Positions 26,751 through 34,016 of a DNA stretch of 64,000 bases are shown here, in pieces. The stretch is from Sandaracinus sp964481145. Lineage in GTDB: Bacteria; Myxococcota_A; Polyangia; Polyangiales; Sandaracinaceae. The notes under the pieces are model-generated. The model did not search any database, was not told where the DNA came from, and was given only the letters and a program-made list of their open reading frames with translations. A program made the position numbers and the translations under genes. The first letter of the stretch is position 1. The number at the start of each line of letters is the position of its first letter. The stretch covers positions 11,449 to 75,448 of the forward strand of contig CAYZTA010000025.1 of assembly GCA_964481145.1 (NCBI GenBank). Reading direction: 5' to 3'.

Positions 26751-26779
26751 TTGACGCGTTCCCCCTGAGGGGGCACAAT
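26751..26779 (+). promoter_or_regulatory. Promoter of the toxin-antitoxin pair with a palindromic operator in the spacer
   Basis: TTGACG at 26751-26756 and CACAAT at 26774-26779 are separated by 17 bases. The spacer contains a perfect palindrome, CCCCC-TGA-GGGGG (26761-26773), well placed for autorepression by the HTH antitoxin. The toxin's GTG start at 26787 lies only 8 bases past the -10 box, so the mRNA would be leaderless or nearly so. Confidence 0.55.
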
Positions 26780-26786
26780 AAGGGAT

Positions 26787-27045
26787 GTGATCAAGACCGT
26801 TGTCCTGTCCCAGACGGCCCAGAAGCAGCTCCGAAAACTGCCTTCGTATGTGGCCAAAAACCTGCGTGACTGGGTCAACGATGTAGGTTTTCACGACGAG
26901 CCTTTAACACGACGAGCCTTTAAAGGGTGACCGCAAAGGACAACGGTCGATTCGCCTCAATCGCAGCTACCGTGCGATTTACGAGATTCGTGATGGTGAG
27001 GTGCAGTTCGTTTCGGTCGAAGAGATCACGAACCACAAATATTGA
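26787..27045 (+). pseudogene. RelE/ParE-superfamily (HigB-like) toxin gene, frameshifted by a 16-bp tandem duplication
   Basis: The gene reads VIKTVVLSQTAQKQLRKLP from GTG 26787 and stops at TGA 26928-26930 after 47 codons. Past an exact 16-bp duplication (26892-26923), the +1 frame continues the family sequence GDRKGQRSIRLNRSYRAIYE ... VSVEEITNHKY to the stop at 27043-27045. Deleting one repeat copy restores one 80-codon frame reading HDEPLKGDRKGQRS. Known relatives of this toxin family cleave mRNA and are about 90-95 residues; compared with those I recall, the segment before HDEPL (usually GLxxVRKIPGY) also seems missing, suggesting a second, in-frame lesion. The antitoxin gene follows 13 bases downstream and is intact. 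Toxin-first order is as in higBA. Confidence 0.85.
26892..26923 (+). repeat. Exact 16-bp tandem duplication inside the toxin gene
   Basis: The unit CACGACGAGCCTTTAA occurs twice head to tail (26892-26907 and 26908-26923) with no mismatch and no extension on either side. Sixteen is not a multiple of three, so it shifts the toxin frame. Loss of one copy by slippage would restore the frame. Confidence 0.97.
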
Positions 27046-27058
27046 AGCGAGGAGTGAC

Positions 27059-27373
27059 ATGGCGAAGAAAAGGAAGGACGGTTCCGTGAACGCCCGTGAG
27101 TTCCTCGAGGAGCTCGTTGGCCCTCCGACGTTTGGAGATATGATCAACGCGATTCGGCTCGGGGAAGAGATGTCGCTCGAAGCCTTCGCCACAAAGCTCG
27201 GCATCAGCCGATCGCGGCTGTGCGACATCGAGAAAGGCCGCAAGGGCGTCAGCGTCTCTCGGGCCGCGGAATGGGCGCGCGCTCTCGGGCGCAGCGAATC
27301 ACAATTCGTGCGATACGCACTCCAAGACGAAGTCAATAACGCCGGCCTGAAATGGCGGGTGCAGGTAGCCTGA
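27059..27373 (+). CDS. HigA-like helix-turn-helix antitoxin
   Basis: The 104-residue product starts at ATG 27059, with GAGGAG 6-11 bases upstream. After a basic N-terminus (MAKKRKDGS), the XRE-type HTH spans about residues 25-85: MINAIRLGEEMSLEAFATKL, then GISRSRLCDIEKGRKGVS as turn and recognition helix. This matches antitoxins of HigBA modules, which bind the toxin and repress their own promoter. Here the partner toxin is frameshifted, so the antitoxin is either free-standing, retained for neutralising a homologous toxin elsewhere, or not yet lost. It presumably binds the CCCCC-TGA-GGGGG palindrome upstream (inference). Confidence 0.88.
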   Translation: MAKKRKDGSVNAREFLEELVGPPTFGDMINAIRLGEEMSLEAFATKLGISRSRLCDIEKGRKGVSVSRAAEWARALGRSESQFVRYALQDEVNNAGLKWRVQVA

Positions 27374-27398
27374 CAGCATCATCGGAGGTACCCCACGG

Positions 27399-27414
27399 TC
27401 CCTATCCCGCCCAT
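27399..27414 (+). repeat. Direct repeat, right copy (attR-like)
   Basis: These 16 bases are identical to 26618-26633, the tRNA-Val 3' end. They end one base before the stop codon of the convergent doxX-like gene. The upstream T-arm bases are not repeated, so this copy cannot form a second tRNA. Confidence 0.8.
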
Positions 27415-27849
27415 TCACGAACCTCGTCGCCTGCGACTGAGCCAATGGTCGATCGAATAGCGACCCGGGCCGGTCATCATCAGCGTGATCGCGGGCACGA
27501 GAAAAAGAAACGCGTGCTCCTTCTCTCCCCACGGATCACTCGCATGCGCGATCGTGATCGCGATGAGCATCGTGATCGCAAAAGGAACAGCAGCGAGCCG
27601 AGTCCCGAGCCCAAGCGCGATGAGCACACCGCACACGAGCTCACCGAAAATCGCGAGCCATAAACTGGGAACGACGCCGATGCCGATGGGATCGGCGAAT
27701 TGCGGATTCTCCGACAACGCACGCTCGAGCTTCGGATAGCCGTGCGCGATCGCCATCGAGAGCCCTGCGCCTGCGCGCAATATCAAAAGCCCCAACGACG
27801 GAACCGCTGGCATTTCGAAACGTCCACTTTTCGTCATCGTGGGTGTCAT
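27415..27849 (-). CDS. DoxX-family membrane protein
   Basis: The 144-residue product starts at ATG 27849; an ATG at 27837 is also possible. Four membrane helices are visible. The first contains GLLILRAGAGLSMAIAHGYPKLE, with the conserved Arg and His-Gly of DoxX proteins. GIGVVPSLWLAIFGELVCGVLIALGLGTRLAAVP and the HASDPWGEKEHAFLFL segment are also typical. DoxX proteins are poorly defined and are often linked to redox or thiol functions at the membrane. Its stop codon abuts the right repeat of the toxin-antitoxin insertion, so the insertion lies just beyond its 3' end without disrupting it. Confidence 0.85.
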   Translation of the reverse strand: MTPTMTKSGRFEMPAVPSLGLLILRAGAGLSMAIAHGYPKLERALSENPQFADPIGIGVVPSLWLAIFGELVCGVLIALGLGTRLAAVPFAITMLIAITIAHASDPWGEKEHAFLFLVPAITLMMTGPGRYSIDHWLSRRRRGS

Positions 27850-27890
27850 GGTGTGGGAGACGACGTTCGTCCAGTGCGCACCGATGAAGT

Positions 27891-28895
27891 TTACTCGCGC
27901 AACAGCACGTCGCAGTAGTACCGAAGCTTCTTCACCAGCGCGCCATGCGGGCGCTGGTGAATGTCCTTCTTGAGCACGAGCATCACCTTGCGCTGCAACG
28001 TGTACGCGTTGACCACGGGCTTGGGCGGGGCTGCACCATGGGTCTTCGTGAGCGCGTCGAACACCGTCTCTCGAGGCCAACCCCACGTGACGAGATCTTC
28101 GGACGGGATGCAATCGATCATACGCTCGGCGAGCTCTCGCTTGTTCGAGTCCTTCGCGAGCTCGGCCGCCCACTTGTGAAGTGAGTCGGTGACTGGACGC
28201 GAGTGCTGGCTCACGGTGATCGGGTCTCCGGGCCCTTTTTTCCCCGAAAAACGCGTTCCGTAATCGACCGCTTCCGGCTCGTTCTTCACATCCATGTACG
28301 AAAACACGCGCTCCATTTCGCGCTCGGGCTCAGCCACCAGCGTCTCGTAAGCGACGTGAACGAGCGGAACCGGGCGCTCACGAAGGAGCTTCGCAATCGC
28401 CGGGACGTAGCGCTCGAGGAGCGGATTGAACTCGTGTGCGCGCGCCCAATCGCCATCGAAGAACGAGTTCGCGAAGCTCGAAAAAATCGCGAGCGGATGC
28501 CGCGTGAGCACGACGTATTTCGCGCGCGGATAAAGCTTCGTCAAAAATGGAGTCACCAGCGCGTAGGCTGGCGTTTTGTCCATGAAATACCGCTTGCCCG
28601 TCGGCTCGAGCATGCGCCCGTACATCGTGTCGCCATAGGCGCGGAGCGCATCGAGATAGTCTTCTTCTCCCCGCGGCAAAGAGCTCACGAAAAGCCGAAT
28701 CGCTTCCGCCGAGTTGATGTGGTCGAAAGGGGCCTTATCGACGGTGTCGTGAAAGCCGAGATACGCGAGCGGCGTGATGAGATGAGGCTCGGGATGTGTG
28801 AAGACCTCGCTGTGCGACCCGATCATGCGTTGGAGCAACGTGGACCCGCTTCGCGGGGGCGAAATCACGAAAAGAAGGTGATCCTGAACAGCCAT
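27891..28895 (-). CDS. Sulfotransferase family protein
   Basis: The 334-residue product starts at ATG 28895 with AGGA about 9 bases upstream. The N-terminal PAPS-binding loop reads FVISPPRSGSTLLQRMI. The 3'-phosphate site appears as VVLTRHPLAIFSSF, and LVHVAYETLVAEPEREMERVFSYM is typical of this superfamily. The enzyme should transfer sulfate from PAPS to a hydroxyl or amine acceptor, often on carbohydrates or small molecules; the acceptor is unknown. It has no signal peptide, so it should be cytoplasmic. It is divergent from the kamA-like gene. Confidence 0.85.
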   Translation of the reverse strand: MAVQDHLLFVISPPRSGSTLLQRMIGSHSEVFTHPEPHLITPLAYLGFHDTVDKAPFDHINSAEAIRLFVSSLPRGEEDYLDALRAYGDTMYGRMLEPTGKRYFMDKTPAYALVTPFLTKLYPRAKYVVLTRHPLAIFSSFANSFFDGDWARAHEFNPLLERYVPAIAKLLRERPVPLVHVAYETLVAEPEREMERVFSYMDVKNEPEAVDYGTRFSGKKGPGDPITVSQHSRPVTDSLHKWAAELAKDSNKRELAERMIDCIPSEDLVTWGWPRETVFDALTKTHGAAPPKPVVNAYTLQRKVMLVLKKDIHQRPHGALVKKLRYYCDVLLRE

Positions 28896-29019
28896 GGTCT
28901 TCCTGGTGTCCTTAACTTCGCAATTCGTCAAGTTTCGCGCACATCGGCTCGGTTTCGACGGCGTCGTGCCCTCTCCTCTCGCGTATGATATTCGCTAAGA
29001 ATCACGAAGGATCTCCGCC

Positions 29020-30417
29020 ATGCATCTGAAGATTGCCCCGAGCCCCAAAGAGGAACCCACGCGCGCCGTCAAACCACCGGTCGATCCTGCGACCCTCGAA
29101 CACAGGCACCTTCTCGATGGTGATTTCTGGAGACGAATCCCAGCGTATGCCGGTGTGAGCGAGACCGAGTTCCTCGATCACAAGTGGCAGATGAAGCAGA
29201 CCATCACACGGGTGGACAAGCTCCTCAGTGCACTCCAAGGCCTCGTGTCCCCGGCCTTCATCGCCGACGCCGACGAAGGCTTCCGTCTCGCACCGATGGC
29301 CGTTCGTGTTTCACCCTATCTGCTCTCACTCGTCGACTGGGAGAATCCCTACGATGATGCGATTCGACGACAGTTCATTCCTCTTGCATCGACGCGTCTC
29401 GCCGATCATCCGAAGCTCCGCTTCGACTCCCTGAACGAACAGGGCGATGCGCCGGTCACCGGCCTCACACACCGTTATCCGGACAAAGCGCTCTTCCTCG
29501 CGCTCGATACATGCCCCGTCTATTGTCGGTTCTGCACACGCAGCTATGCGGTCGGACCCGACACCGATCAGGCCGAGCTCGAGAAGCTCAGCCTCAAGGC
29601 AAACTCGCAGCGCTGGACCGATATCTTCGACTACATCGCATCCCGTCCGGAGCTCGAAGACATCGTCATCTCAGGAGGAGATTCATACAATCTCCGCGCC
29701 GATCAGATCCGTGAGATTGGCAACAAATTGCTGGATATCCCTCACGTTTTGCGGATGCGCTTCGCCACCAAGGGCCCCGCTGTCATGCCGCAAAAAATTC
29801 TGACGGATGAAGATTGGTTCTCGGCGCTGCTCGAAGTCGTCGATCGCGGTCGCAAGATGGCCAAAGACGTCGTCTTGCACACGCATTTCAATCATCCGAA
29901 CGAGATCACCGCGATCACCAAACGCGCCATGGATCGATTGTTCGGCGCCGGCGTGACGGTGCGCAATCAATCGGTGCTTCAACGTGGCGTCAATGATCAA
30001 GTCGAGACCATGACGCTGCTCGTCAAGCGCCTCGGATACGTGAACGTACAACCCTATTACGTCTATGTGCATGACCTCGTCAAAGGCGTCGAGGAGCTCC
30101 GCACGACAGTCGACACGGCAGAGTTTCTCGAAAAGTCCGTACGGGGGACGACAGCGGGCTTCAACACGCCCACCTTCGTCGTCGACGCCCCCGGTGGCGG
30201 CGGAAAACGCGTCGTGCACAGCCACGAGCACTACGATCGCACGACGGGCATCTCGGTCTACGCCGCACCGAGGGTCAAACCGGGGCAATACTTCCTCTAT
30301 TTCGACCCGCTCCATCTCCTCCCGGAAGCGGGCCAGATGCGATGGAAGGATCCGGCGGAGCACAGCAAAATGATCCAAGAAGCGCTCGATCGCGCTCGAG
30401 CCGCTGCGCGTCGATGA
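29020..30417 (+). CDS. KamA-family radical SAM aminomutase (lysine/glutamate 2,3-aminomutase type)
   Basis: The 465-residue product starts at ATG 29020 with AAGGA upstream. The radical SAM cluster motif is C165-x3-C169-x2-C172 in TCPVYCRFCTRSYAVG. The PLP-binding lysine is K396 in DAPGGGGKRV, the same context as in clostridial lysine 2,3-aminomutase. IVISGGDSYNL and LHTHFNHPNEITAIT are family segments. The enzyme would move the alpha-amino group of an amino acid to the beta carbon. Lysine, glutamate and other substrates occur in the family and cannot be separated by eye. No lysine-fermentation or epmA-like partner gene is adjacent. Confidence 0.88.
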   Translation: MHLKIAPSPKEEPTRAVKPPVDPATLEHRHLLDGDFWRRIPAYAGVSETEFLDHKWQMKQTITRVDKLLSALQGLVSPAFIADADEGFRLAPMAVRVSPYLLSLVDWENPYDDAIRRQFIPLASTRLADHPKLRFDSLNEQGDAPVTGLTHRYPDKALFLALDTCPVYCRFCTRSYAVGPDTDQAELEKLSLKANSQRWTDIFDYIASRPELEDIVISGGDSYNLRADQIREIGNKLLDIPHVLRMRFATKGPAVMPQKILTDEDWFSALLEVVDRGRKMAKDVVLHTHFNHPNEITAITKRAMDRLFGAGVTVRNQSVLQRGVNDQVETMTLLVKRLGYVNVQPYYVYVHDLVKGVEELRTTVDTAEFLEKSVRGTTAGFNTPTFVVDAPGGGGKRVVHSHEHYDRTTGISVYAAPRVKPGQYFLYFDPLHLLPEAGQMRWKDPAEHSKMIQEALDRARAAARR

Positions 30418-30423
30418 ACGCGG

Positions 30424-31230
30424 CTACGCGCGGGCGCGCCGCTCCTCCTCACGTTGACGAGCAGCGGCAGCCTGACGCGGAGCCACGAACGCTTCCAGCA
30501 ACTCGAGAGGCAACGGAAACACCGTCGTCGAGTTGTTCTCGGCCGCGATCTCGATGAGCGTTTGCAAATATCGGAGTTGCATCGAGCCCGGTTGCGTCGC
30601 GAGCACTTCCGCTGCCTCTGCGTATTTGTGAGAGGCCTGAAACTCACCGTCAGCGCTGATGATTTTCGCGCGACGCTCACGCTCCGCTTCCGCTTGACGC
30701 GCGATCACGCGCTGCATATCGCGCGGAATCTCGACGTGTTTGATCTCGACCCCTGACACTTTGATGCCCCAAGGCTCGCTTCGCTCATCCATGATCAACT
30801 GAATCTTCGCGTTCAACTTATCGCGCTCGGAGAGGAGCGCATCGAGTTCGTGCGCGCCCACGACCGACCGCAGCGTCGTCTGCGCGAGCTGACTCGTTGC
30901 GTAGAGATAATCTTCCACTTGAAGCACGGCCTTGTCCGAATGGATCACGCGGAAATAGATGACCGCGCTCACCGTGCACGAGACGTTGTCGAGTGTGATC
31001 ACTTCCTGGGGTGGAACGTCTTTGACGATCGTCCGCAAGTCCACGACGACCATCCGAAAAAACGGATGAAACACGAGACGCAAACCAGCGTTCCTCACGC
31101 CCTGATAGCGCCCGAAAAAGAAGAACACGCCTCGCTCGTACTCTTTCACGATTCGAACCGAGCTGATGAGATAAGCGATCACCAACAGCGATGCGATGCC
31201 GAGCCCGAGAGGGAATCCAAACTCGATCAT
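30424..31230 (-). CDS. Slipin (stomatin/prohibitin SPFH-family membrane protein)
   Basis: The 268-residue product has one N-terminal membrane helix (GLGIASLLVIAYLISSV). An SPFH domain follows (RIVKEYERGVFFFFGRYQGVRNAGL; VDLRTIVKDVPPQEVITLDNVSC; VGAHELDALLSERDKLN), then a charged coiled coil (RQAEAERERRAKIISADGE). Slipins scaffold membrane microdomains and are cleaved or assisted by NfeD-type proteases in archaea and bacteria. The start overlaps the NfeD gene stop by ATGA, the standard stomatin-operon arrangement. It ends a leftward gene run starting at 36005. Confidence 0.92.
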   Translation of the reverse strand: MIEFGFPLGLGIASLLVIAYLISSVRIVKEYERGVFFFFGRYQGVRNAGLRLVFHPFFRMVVVDLRTIVKDVPPQEVITLDNVSCTVSAVIYFRVIHSDKAVLQVEDYLYATSQLAQTTLRSVVGAHELDALLSERDKLNAKIQLIMDERSEPWGIKVSGVEIKHVEIPRDMQRVIARQAEAERERRAKIISADGEFQASHKYAEAAEVLATQPGSMQLRYLQTLIEIAAENNSTTVFPLPLELLEAFVAPRQAAAARQREEERRARA

Positions 31231-32603
31231 GAAACACCTCCACCGTGTGGCTCGACGTGCAGCACCAAACCGCGAATATCGATCACACGGACGTTCGTAC
31301 CCGCCATGAGCGGTTCATCGCTGATGGCCTGCCAACGTTCGCCGTTCACGAGGACGACGCCATCGTTGCCTCTGATGTCCGTCGCACGAATCACCACACC
31401 CATCGTGTGAAGGAGCCCTTCGACTCCCGTTGGAGAAGAACGCCTTCGCATCCGCGCGAGTGAGACCCCGAGCGCCATCGCCGACGCGCCGAGCACGAGC
31501 GCGAGCGGAACGACGACTCCCCAAGAGACACTTACGTCTGTGTCCGCAAACAACTCTGGATGCGTGCGATCGACGAGAAATGCCCCACCGATGAACAAGC
31601 ATCCCACTCCCGCAAGCGCCAGGAGACCGAAGCTCGTCACGTAGATTTCAGCCACGAAGAGCACAAGTGCCGCGGCCAAAAGCAGGATCGCTCCCACTCG
31701 AACAGGCAACATGTTGAGCCCCATCGCGCCGAACACGAGCAACAAAGCACCGATGCCTCCAGCCACCCCGAAGCCCGGCTGAAAAAGTTCGAACGCAATC
31801 GCGAGCATGCCGAGCATCATGAGCGCGTAGGCGAGGTTCGGATCTCCGAGCGTCGTGAGCATCGACTCTTGGATCGTCATTTCATGATCCACCGGACTCA
31901 CACCTCGAGTGCGCAACACGACCCCTTCGCCATTTGCGAGCTGCACATGGGTTTCATCCACCATCTCGAGCAGCTGACTCTCGGGCTCGATCACGATATC
32001 GATCACGCCGAGCTCGAGAGCTTCCGAAGCCGTCGCCGACACGCTTTCTCGAACAGTGGCCTCGGCCCATTCGACATTTCGCTGCCTTTCGGTCGCGATC
32101 GCCCGAGCCATCGACGCCACATCGTTCTCGACTTTGCGCGCCAGCTCTTCTCCGGCTGTATCCGGATCATCTCCCCCCGGCCCCAAGACCGGATGGGCTG
32201 CACCGATATTCGAGCCCGGTGCCATCGCGGCAATGTGGGCCGACATCGTGATGAGAGCACCCGCTGATCCTGCGCGCGCCGCGGCAGGAGACACGTACAC
32301 GATCACAGGAACACGCGCATCGAGAAATGCGCTCACGATGCGCCGCGTCTCATCGAGCATGCCGCCGGGTGTATCGAGGGGGACGAGGAGAGCACATCCT
32401 TGTCGCTCGGCTTCGTCGACCGCTCGTTCCATGTGCGACGCCATCCCTGCGTTCACGATGCCGCGAAGCTCGGCCCGAACGACGCATGCACTCGATTCAG
32501 AACGACTGGCCAGCGCTCTCGGGCTGGAACTTACGTCACCAAGACCCATCCCGAACACAAAGCACACGAGCAGCAACACCCACCTGCGCCGATTCGACGA
32601 CAC
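31227..32603 (-). CDS. NfeD-type membrane serine protease (stomatin operon partner)
   Basis: The long NfeD form has 458 residues from GTG 32603, chosen because it begins a signal-like helix (SSNRRRWVLLLVCFVFG); a TTG at 32687 is possible. Order: signal segment, ClpP/SppA-like protease domain (PLDTPGGMLDETRRI; nucleophile Ser in ARAGSAGALITMSAH), multiple membrane helices, and a C-terminal OB-fold domain (RGNDGVVLVNGERWQA). The segment where I expect a lysine (WAEATVRESVSAT) has none, so activity is uncertain. It overlaps the slipin start (ATGA). Its likely role is proteolytic control of the slipin membrane domain. Confidence 0.85.
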   Translation of the reverse strand: MSSNRRRWVLLLVCFVFGMGLGDVSSSPRALASRSESSACVVRAELRGIVNAGMASHMERAVDEAERQGCALLVPLDTPGGMLDETRRIVSAFLDARVPVIVYVSPAAARAGSAGALITMSAHIAAMAPGSNIGAAHPVLGPGGDDPDTAGEELARKVENDVASMARAIATERQRNVEWAEATVRESVSATASEALELGVIDIVIEPESQLLEMVDETHVQLANGEGVVLRTRGVSPVDHEMTIQESMLTTLGDPNLAYALMMLGMLAIAFELFQPGFGVAGGIGALLLVFGAMGLNMLPVRVGAILLLAAALVLFVAEIYVTSFGLLALAGVGCLFIGGAFLVDRTHPELFADTDVSVSWGVVVPLALVLGASAMALGVSLARMRRRSSPTGVEGLLHTMGVVIRATDIRGNDGVVLVNGERWQAISDEPLMAGTNVRVIDIRGLVLHVEPHGGGVS

Positions 32604-32655
32604 AGTCCTCTTTGCATGCAGTCTGCGCGCCGTCGCAAAGAATGAAGAGCTGGTA

Positions 32656-33462
32656 TCACCGCCGCGGAGCCGAGCGCACCTTCGCAACCATCACTTGTGA
32701 CTCGCATCCGCTCCGGATTGGGCCACGCTCGAAATCGCCCCAACGATTCACCACATCAAAACCATGATAGTGAAGGAGCGCTTCGAGCTCTTGCGGGAAG
32801 AACTGCCGATGAGCGAGCGGCAAAATGCGCACTTCAGTGGGATCATCGACCGCTGAAAGCACCGCCGTTACCATCTGGATCTGTGTCTCATCATCATAAT
32901 GGAACTGTTCGGCGTAGTTCCATTTGCGCCCTCGTGCATCGGTGATCGGACGCGACACGTACATCCGCATCGGATCGCGCACGAAGGCGCGCAGCTCTGG
33001 CATGAGCACGTCGAACACGAGTCGCCCTTTGGGCGCAAGATGGACGCGACACGTCGCGAATGCGCGCTCCACGTCTCTTCGCGAATAGAGATGCATGAAC
33101 ACATTGAAAGGCGCGATGACGAGCTTGAATCTCTCTTTTCTCCGCAGGGACAAAAGATCCCCACGCACCACCTTCACACGTGCGCGCACCTCTGCCCGTT
33201 CTTTCGCAAGCGCTTGCCGCAATCGATCGAGCATCGGCTCCATGCGATCGACCGCGATGACGTCGTGCCCTCTCCGCGCGAGCGCCAATGTCACGCGTCC
33301 ACTGCCCGCTCCGAGCTCCAGAATGGGACCGCCCACTTCGTCTGCGATTGATTCGTAAAACCGAACGTCGTAACGCCTTCGTTTGTAGTTTCGGTCGTAA
33401 AGCTCCGCATCGATGTAATGCGCTTCAGTGCCGAAGCGGAGCGCTTGCGGTGACGGCGACAT
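32656..33462 (-). CDS. SAM-dependent methyltransferase
   Basis: The 268-residue product starts at ATG 33462, overlapping the upstream stop (ATGA). The class I Rossmann motifs are ILELGAGSGRVTLALARRG (motif I), VIAVDRMEPML (motif II) and VKVVRGDLL. The acidic post-motif FNVFMHL replaces a nucleic-acid NPPY motif, so a small-molecule or lipid substrate is likelier than DNA. Substrate is unknown. It is the middle gene of a leftward run; the NfeD coding start lies about 50 bases downstream of its stop. Confidence 0.8.
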   Translation of the reverse strand: MSPSPQALRFGTEAHYIDAELYDRNYKRRRYDVRFYESIADEVGGPILELGAGSGRVTLALARRGHDVIAVDRMEPMLDRLRQALAKERAEVRARVKVVRGDLLSLRRKERFKLVIAPFNVFMHLYSRRDVERAFATCRVHLAPKGRLVFDVLMPELRAFVRDPMRMYVSRPITDARGRKWNYAEQFHYDDETQIQMVTAVLSAVDDPTEVRILPLAHRQFFPQELEALLHYHGFDVVNRWGDFERGPIRSGCESQVMVAKVRSAPRR

Positions 33463-34016
33463 CAGTTCTCTCCAAGCTCGAGCAGGCGTGGAAGTTCGGT
33501 CAACACGCGCCCGGGCTCCATGCTCTCGACGCGCCACACATCCCCTTGCCGCACCACGACGAAGTCCACTTCACGGCGATAGGGCTGTCCCACCAGATCG
33601 TACGCCGCGATTCCGCGAAACGCGATGCGCTGTCCTTCTTCGAGCGTATCCGATTGCTGGAAATACACCGTCAGTGGTGCGCCTGCGAGCGCCTGCCACG
33701 CCTCACGGGCCATCTCTCGATCTTCCGGGCTGACTTCCGCTTCGGCTGCGCGCTTGGCCTGCACCCGTTCCCGCGCTCGCCCTATCGCAATCCCTTCGGC
33801 TTCGCCCCACGCACGTCGCCGCCACGCATCATAGAAAGACTCCGCCACAGCCTCCGGCGTGCGATCATCGATCCGCAACTCGGAAAGCCTTGCCCGCTCC
33901 GTTCGTTCGATCCGCACCTGCTCCGGAGCCCGGCTCACCATCAAAGCCACGAGCCCGATCACGATCATCGCGCTCGACACTCCAAGGACGAGCGGCGTTG
34001 ATATCGTTCCCTTCAC
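33462..34016 (-). CDS. Membrane-anchored protein with NTF2-like C-terminal domain, unknown function
   Basis: The 184-residue product has an N-terminal anchor (PLVLGVSSAMIVIGLVALMV, about residues 8-27). An extracytoplasmic part begins at residue 50 with TPEAVAESFYDAWRRRAWGEA and ends FVVVRQGDVWRVESM. A helix pair followed by a curved sheet ending in DVWRV is the pattern of lumazine/NTF2-like domains (DUF4878-type). I cannot name a function. Both ends overlap neighbours by ATGA (HAD phosphatase upstream, methyltransferase downstream), so the three are translated as a unit. Confidence 0.65.
   Translation of the reverse strand: MKGTISTPLVLGVSSAMIVIGLVALMVSRAPEQVRIERTERARLSELRIDDRTPEAVAESFYDAWRRRAWGEAEGIAIGRARERVQAKRAAEAEVSPEDREMAREAWQALAGAPLTVYFQQSDTLEEGQRIAFRGIAAYDLVGQPYRREVDFVVVRQGDVWRVESMEPGRVLTELPRLLELGEN

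Larger units (their letters stand above)
26634..27414. mobile_element. Putative 781-bp insertion at the tRNA-Val 3' end carrying a toxin-antitoxin pair
   Basis: The segment between the two 16-bp tRNA-end repeats, counted with one repeat copy, is 781 bp. It holds only a toxin-antitoxin pair with its promoter; no integrase, recombination directionality factor or other mobility gene is visible. Removing it would place the tRNA end directly against the stop codon of the convergent doxX-like gene at 27415. It may be a non-autonomous mini-element, or the remnant of a larger integrated island whose integrase was lost. That it inserted by tRNA-targeted recombination is inferred from the repeats. Confidence 0.55.

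Noticed and set aside
26785..26790. ATG at 26785 as the toxin start
   Set aside because: It is followed at once by an in-frame TGA; the GTG at 26787 opens the frame with family sequence.
27399..27414. Second tRNA gene at the right repeat
   Set aside because: Only the last 16 bases match; upstream bases cannot form T, anticodon or D arms.
28203..28988. 261-codon rightward ORF opposite the sulfotransferase gene
   Set aside because: Arg/His-rich shadow frame; the opposite strand has clear PAPS-binding motifs.
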